Shown: positions 58,176 through 64,000 of the stretch, one piece after another
How positions within the stretch are numbered: position 1 is the first letter of the stretch
Layout: each line of letters begins with the position of its first letter
DNA from: Lojkania enalia
Lineage: Eukaryota; Ascomycota; Dothideomycetes; Pleosporales
Assembly: GCA_010094045.1 (NCBI GenBank)
Contig: ML986600.1
Coordinates: 392,360 to 456,359, forward strand
Length of the DNA: 64,000 nucleotides
Direction of reading: 5' to 3'
Translations under genes and position numbers: made by a program
The notes under the pieces: model-generated
Database searches by the model: none
Told to the model about the DNA's origin: nothing
What the model saw: only the letters and a program-made list of their open reading frames with translations

Positions 58176-61100
58176 TGTAACGATGCAAAGAAATCGTTCC
58201 ACGAAAAGCTTTATATATAACCTTATCCCAAAGCTTTTCGCTTATCTTATTCTACCCCCAGTTCTACCCCTTTTCCCTTCCGTATATAGTTGTACACTCC
58301 CTTATAATTAGCTTAGTAGTTCTTCTATATCCTTTTATATAAGGCCTATAGGTGTTAATAGAATTCCTAGGTCCCTAATCCCCTACACACTCCTATATAC
58401 CTTTAAGTAGATTTATACTATATTTAGACCTATTATCTTACCTGCGCTATTATATTATATAGAAGAATTTAATACTGCCGGTAATAGCCTCTTTAATAAT
58501 ATCGCATCGATTGTTTATTTAAATACGTCTAAGTCTAAGATATACCCAATTTAGTTTAGGTTATAATACTTATATACTATTATATTAAATTATTCAGTTA
58601 TCTAGATAGAATCTTAGAGACCTTCTATTAACTAAAGCCTTTAGGTTTAGAACTTCCTATCCCCTATAATTAGGATTGCCTTTAGAAAAGCCGTATAGAA
58701 TACGCCTAGGTAGAAACTTAGAGACAACTAATAACCTATTAGAATTAGAGGTAACTGCTGATATCTAACTATAATTTACCTTCTAATTTCTATACTAGAA
58801 CCGATATACGCGCAAGTTATAGTAAGAGTAAACTTCTATCTACGCGTATAGAATAACCGTTACCTCTTATAGAGGGCCCTATAATAGGTGGACCCCTCTC
58901 TATAAGGCCTGTAATAAAGAACCTATCTAATTTAGAGGGAAATTAGAGTAAATTAACTTTTAAGGAATAAATCGCAATTTTATAGGAGGAGATTATATAC
59001 TTAATATAATAGAGAACTGTTAGTCTTAATCAACCTCTATAAACTACTAAATCAGAACTAATAATATACTAGGAAACTTTTACAACTCCTCTAATAAGAA
59101 ACTTCTTAGCTACCCTTAAGCCCCCTTAAGCCTACTTTACTAAACGTATACCTAAGATCGAAAGCCTTATAGATAGTAATAAACTTATATTTAAATAATA
59201 GCGAGCCTTAATCCTAAACTAACTTAAGATTAATATAGATTACTATCTAATAGAACGTACACGTATAGTATTAGTATAGAGATATACCTCTAGTACTGTA
59301 AAAGGGTATTTAGAGCTAAAATACCTAGCTAAATTAGACTAGTATTAGTTTAAAAATACTAAAGAAATAATTTCACTTCTATAATCGTATTTTATTATAG
59401 GTAATAAAGAGATAGAGGCGCGATAGGTGTTTTAGGTCCTAAGGATAAATAAGAAAGAAACGTTCTTAACTTTTAAAGCTTACTTTATTAGTACAGCTAT
59501 TAGAGGATTCGTATCCTAATCTAAGTAGTTCTTCTACCTATAAAATAAGATTCTCCCTAGCCTAAGGATACTAAACCTTAGCTTTAAGCTTATATAGAAA
59601 GGCTCCTTTAATATTATAGTCACCTACTTAACAGCCTATAATATAGAAAGGAGAAGCGTTTCTAACCTTCTAGAACAAACTATTAGCCTATAAGTTATAG
59701 CTAAAATAAATTTAGATTAGTACTAGAAGGCTTCTAAGAGTTTATCTAAAGTAACTTATAATCTAATACTACTCTAATCTACCCTAGTATTAATACCTTA
59801 TTCTATTATAATCACTTTCTAATAACCTAGTAAAACTTCCGTACTTAAAAGATATACGACTCTAGAAAATTACTACAATTATAGTAAACTAAAATATTTT
59901 ATAAACAAATATACAGTCTTTAAAGTATAAGAAATAGAGGTTAAATAAGAGAAGATTAAAGAAGAAGAGTTCCTAGACGTAAACAAGTACTATCTAGATA
60001 GTTTTTAGGTGGGAAATAGAGACGTCTAGAAAAACTTTCTATCTTAGGCTTAAATAAGTATAACTTATTAAACATCGATTTATTATATTTATTTAGAGAA
60101 AAGTACTTCTAAATTCCTACTATTCTATATTTAAAAAGCGTTGGTATATAACTAAACACCCTTATTAATACGGGCGTCTAAAGCTTCCTATTTCTTAATT
60201 CTATAATAGCTAGATTATTCTCCTAAGCCCTATATATATTAATATAGTGCTTATCCTTTAAAATTACTATTAAAGGTTTTTAGGACTAAATCTAAACTCT
60301 AGTTAATTAGTATATCTACTTACACCTGTAAATTAATAGGAGAACTATCTAAAACTATCTATTTATTATTATAGATCTAGGTATTTAAAATTATATTATT
60401 AGTATTAAATAGTTATATTATTTTCAACTCCAGCTAGATACGGATAAGAATTAGATTATATAGCCCTCTAAGTATCCTACTACTTATAATTCTTTACCTC
60501 TTCTTTTTATATAATTAACTCAGCTAGTATATAATAAGGAAGTAGAGCTAGATATCTAGCAACACGACGCTCTATAGAAAAAGGACTAGTATTAGTAGTT
60601 CTACAGTCCGACTATCTATTATATTAAGGGTCTACTAAGACTACTAAAACTATATTAGTCTCTTATAGCCTATAGTTTAAATAAGCTTAGAGCTCTTATA
60701 CGCCTATATAAAACAAAGTCTAAACCTAATCTAAAGAAAGTTTATTCTCTTATTATTACTCTTATCTTAGCTAATACTTTCTATTTTAATATAAAGAGGA
60801 AAGAGAACGAGTTTTTCTCTACGTCTCTATACGAAATTAAACGGCTGATTAAAGATAAGTAAGCCCTAGAGCTAGAAGATAAGGCTGAAAATAAAGTACT
60901 AGTAAATCTCCAATTACTATCTAAATACTATAGATATTAGAATATATTTAGTAAAATTGCGGCTTATTAATTACTAGAATACCGCCCTTATAATTATAAG
61001 ATTATTCTTATAGAACCCCTCCCTAATAGTTACAGCTTGTTATATAAGTAGAATATTAAGGAGCTAGAGGTAACTAAAAAGTATATTATAGATAATCTAT

Positions 61101-64000
61101 AGTATAGGTATATTAAGCAGAGTCGGAGCTCCTTTATATCTCTAATCTTTTACGTCTATAAACTTAATAGTAACCTATATATCTGCGTAAATTATTGTAA
61201 ACTTAATACTCTTATTTATAAGAATATATATCTAATACCGTATATAGATAAACTCTTATCTAGACCTATTAAGGTAGTAATTTTTACCAAGTTTAATATT
61301 CGTACAGCCTTTAATAAGATTAGAATAGACTCTAGTTCTAAAGAATATACTACCTTTTAAACTTGATATAGAACTTATAAGTATAAAGTTCTACCCTTTA
61401 AATTATATAATAGCCTAGTAACTTACCAGTACTATATAAATAATATACTAATTAACTACCTAGATAACTTCTATATTACTTACCTAGATAATATTCTTAT
61501 CTACTCTAAAGATAAGGCGATATATGCTATCTATATTAAGAAAGTTCTTAAGAGATTATATTAAATAGGGTTATAAGTTAATATTAAAAAGAGTAAATTC
61601 TATATTACCCGAACTAAATACTTTAACTATATTCTCTTAAATAAAAACCTTAAGATTAATCTAAAGAAGGTAGAAATACTGTACAACTAGCAGCTACCTA
61701 CTATTATAATAGGTGTAAAATCCTTCTTAGGTTTTACTAGATTCTACTAACAGTTTATACCAGAATTCTTACGTATCGTAAAACCAATTATTATATTATA
61801 AAGCTCTATAACCCCTTTTATATAGACTTTAGAATATAATATTACCTTTAAGAAATTAAAGTCAGCCCTATTAAGTATACCTACTCTCTACTACTTCGAC
61901 CCTGCGTTAGAAACAAAAATAGAAACTAATACCTCTAATAGAGTAATTATAAGAGTACTGTTACAGAAATATTCTAATAGAAAATAGTACCCTATAATAT
62001 TCTATAGTAAGGTTTTATCCAGTTCGGAACTAAACTAGAAGATTTATAATAAGAAACTGTTCGCAATTGTTACTACGTTTAAATAATAGAGGGTAGAACT
62101 TACTTTAGTAGTTACTAGAACTCTAGTATATACTAATTATCGTTTACTTAAATATTTTATAACTACAAAGGTATTTAATACTTGTTAAATTTATTAGATC
62201 GAGGAATTAGCTTAGTATTAGTTCCGAATCGAGTATACCCTAGATAAGAATAATACTAGAGTAGATATCCTTAGTCGTTATAAATAAGATATAGAAAACT
62301 TAAAAGTAGCTTAAACTAATAACTGGTTAAGAGTCTTATTTAGACTATATTAACTTTACCCCTAAATTAATACCAAATTAGCCTAGTCCTATATTATCTA
62401 AATAATAACTTAAGCAGCTATACTAAATATTATTAAAAGCTAGGAGTAGATTATATTACTAGACTCTCTAGAGTTAATTAATATATTACTATAGGAAAAC
62501 TAAGCCTCCTTCGCGCAGGAATATATACTTTTACTCTATAAGTATTAGATAGAGAATAGACTACTTCTCTATAATAATCGCTTATATATTCTATTAGATT
62601 TAGGCCTTTACACGCGACTTATATAAGAGGCTTATAACTAAGTATCCTCTACACACCTAAACGCTACTAAAACCTATTAGTTACTATCTTAGAAGTACTA
62701 CTAGAAGAGTATAGAGGCTACTTATAAATGATATATACGGAATTGCATCCTATACTATAAAGCTTATCTAATATAAACCCGAACTCTAGGTTTTATCTAT
62801 CTACTTCCTATACTAAATTAACTAATATAGTATCTATATATTAACTTTAAGAATTTTCCTATAGATAAGTCCGAATATAATTAGATTATAGTAGTAATCA
62901 ATCGCCTATCTAAACAAGCAGTATCTATCCCCTACTATCATATAATTAACACAAGGGGAATAGCCGAATTATTTATTTAATAGGTATACCGCTTTAGCTA
63001 TACACCTGAAACTATTATTTTAGACTAAGAACCTTAGTTTATATCTAGTTTCTAGTCCAAATTCTGCTGTATCTTAGGCGTAAAGATTAAACTATCTACT
63101 ACTTATTATAAAAAGACTAATGGATAGATAGAGATTATAAATAAATATATCGATTAGAGACTACGCTCTTTTATATCCTTCTACTAGAACAACTAGAATT
63201 CTCTATTACCTATAATCGACTAAGTATAAGTAACTCTACCCTATACAACTATTAGAATATCCCTGTATTAGATCTTATACGGATTTAAGCCCCGTTAGAG
63301 TTAGGATTAGAAACATTCTATTAATCCTATTACTATAATAGATAAATTAAATTATAAAAACGCTTTAGCTCTAGTAACTCGTATATATATAGCCTAGAAA
63401 ACCGTAAAGACTAATATTAAGAAGGCTTAGAATCGTATGCGATCTATTATTAACTATTATTAGTAACCGATTAATTAGTAGATTAGTAATATAATCTATC
63501 TAAATACTAAGAACCTTATAGTCTAAAGATTAAGCTAAAAGCTATCTAATTAATAGGAGGGCCCTTTTAAAGTACTAGAATAGGTTAGAAACTTGTACTA
63601 TCTATAGCTACCCCTAGGATCGAGAATATATAATATCTTCGCATTAAACCTACTATATAAGAACCTCTAGGACCCTCTATTAGGGTAAGAAGCTCTAAAA
63701 CTACCCGCTATCGCTATTAAGGGGGTAGAAAAGTGGGAGGTTAAGGAAATACTAGCTAGTAAGCTGTATTATAAGACCCTTAAATACTGTATAAAATAGG
63801 TAGGATATAATCCTAACCCGGTCTAGTATAAAGCCTTAAATTTTATAGGTTCGCCTTATAAGCTAAAAGCTTTTTATAATAAGTATCTAAATTAGCTAGG
63901 ACCCCTAAAAGCCCTAACTAAATAGATTAAGGTATATAAGAATAGTATAGAGAATATAGATTACCTAATAGACGATAATATATAAGAGTTAAATAGTAGA
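58176..64000 (+). mobile_element. Second Gypsy chromovirus copy, right end outside window
   Basis: The left LTR is 58176-58454 (279 bp). Its first bases, TGTAACGATGCAAAGAAATC, show the unmutated end. Internal sequence is collinear with 23,634-30,823 almost without indels: gag knuckle with the same Tyr codons near 59,880, RT near 61,130-61,690 (YLDNILIYSKD), integrase near 62,860-63,290, chromodomain near 63,725-63,870 (KWEVKEILASKLYYKTLKY, GSPYKLKAFYNKYLN). Frames are broken by RIP-type stops. By collinearity the right end should lie about 1.4 kb past the window. It is inserted in element H2. Confidence 0.92.

Overview
The window looks like a chromosome segment of a filamentous ascomycete (Pezizomycotina; a Dothideomycete-like genome is my guess, not proven). 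The grounds are introns of 44-60 nt with GTRNGT donors and CTRAC/CTAAT branch sites, typical ascomycete proteins (Sgs1/BLM-type RecQ helicase, Pom152 nucleoporin, UCH-type deubiquitinase, Swi1 ARID subunit), and two sharply bounded, extremely AT-rich blocks full of TpA that carry the signature of RIP (repeat-induced point mutation, C to T mainly at CpA).

Layout. 1-4,649: two divergent genes for secreted Ser/Thr/Pro-rich (probably cell-wall) proteins sharing a promoter region, then the decayed C-terminus of a sugar transporter. 4,650-10,014 (minus): a 1,754-residue RecQ helicase in three exons. About 10,228-41,228: a 31-kb nest of transposable elements. I could place precise ends, with target-site duplications (TSDs), on several members of at least four pogo/Fot1-like DNA transposon families (called A/B/C, D/G, E and F here), a 7,190-bp Ty3/Gypsy chromovirus, a Ty1/Copia element and several solo LTRs. 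41,437-45,366 (minus) Pom152 and 45,882-47,573 (plus) a UCH37/BAP1-type deubiquitinase are divergent. 47,711-47,914 is a nearly unmutated solo LTR. 48.3-49.8 kb holds two small spliced hypothetical genes. 50,741-54,154 (minus) is Swi1, with a 380-bp assembly gap in its poly-Q tract. 55,894-64,000 is a second transposon block: two partial pogo-like elements joined through an LTR, then a second chromovirus that runs off the window.

How the parts relate. The host genes are ordinary nuclear housekeeping genes and do not form a pathway cluster. The unusual content is the transposon nest. All four pogo-like families end in the same architecture, two direct repeats of 17 bp inside the terminal inverted repeat. 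In three copies the 17-bp unit has multiplied to 3, 6 or 7 copies, each time only at the end downstream of the transposase. Since pogo-type transposases are the relatives of CENP-B, whose box is also 17 bp, this resembles an early stage of a transposase-site satellite. RIP has destroyed nearly every coding frame in the nest, but insertion order can still be read from nesting and from TA or 5-bp TSDs.
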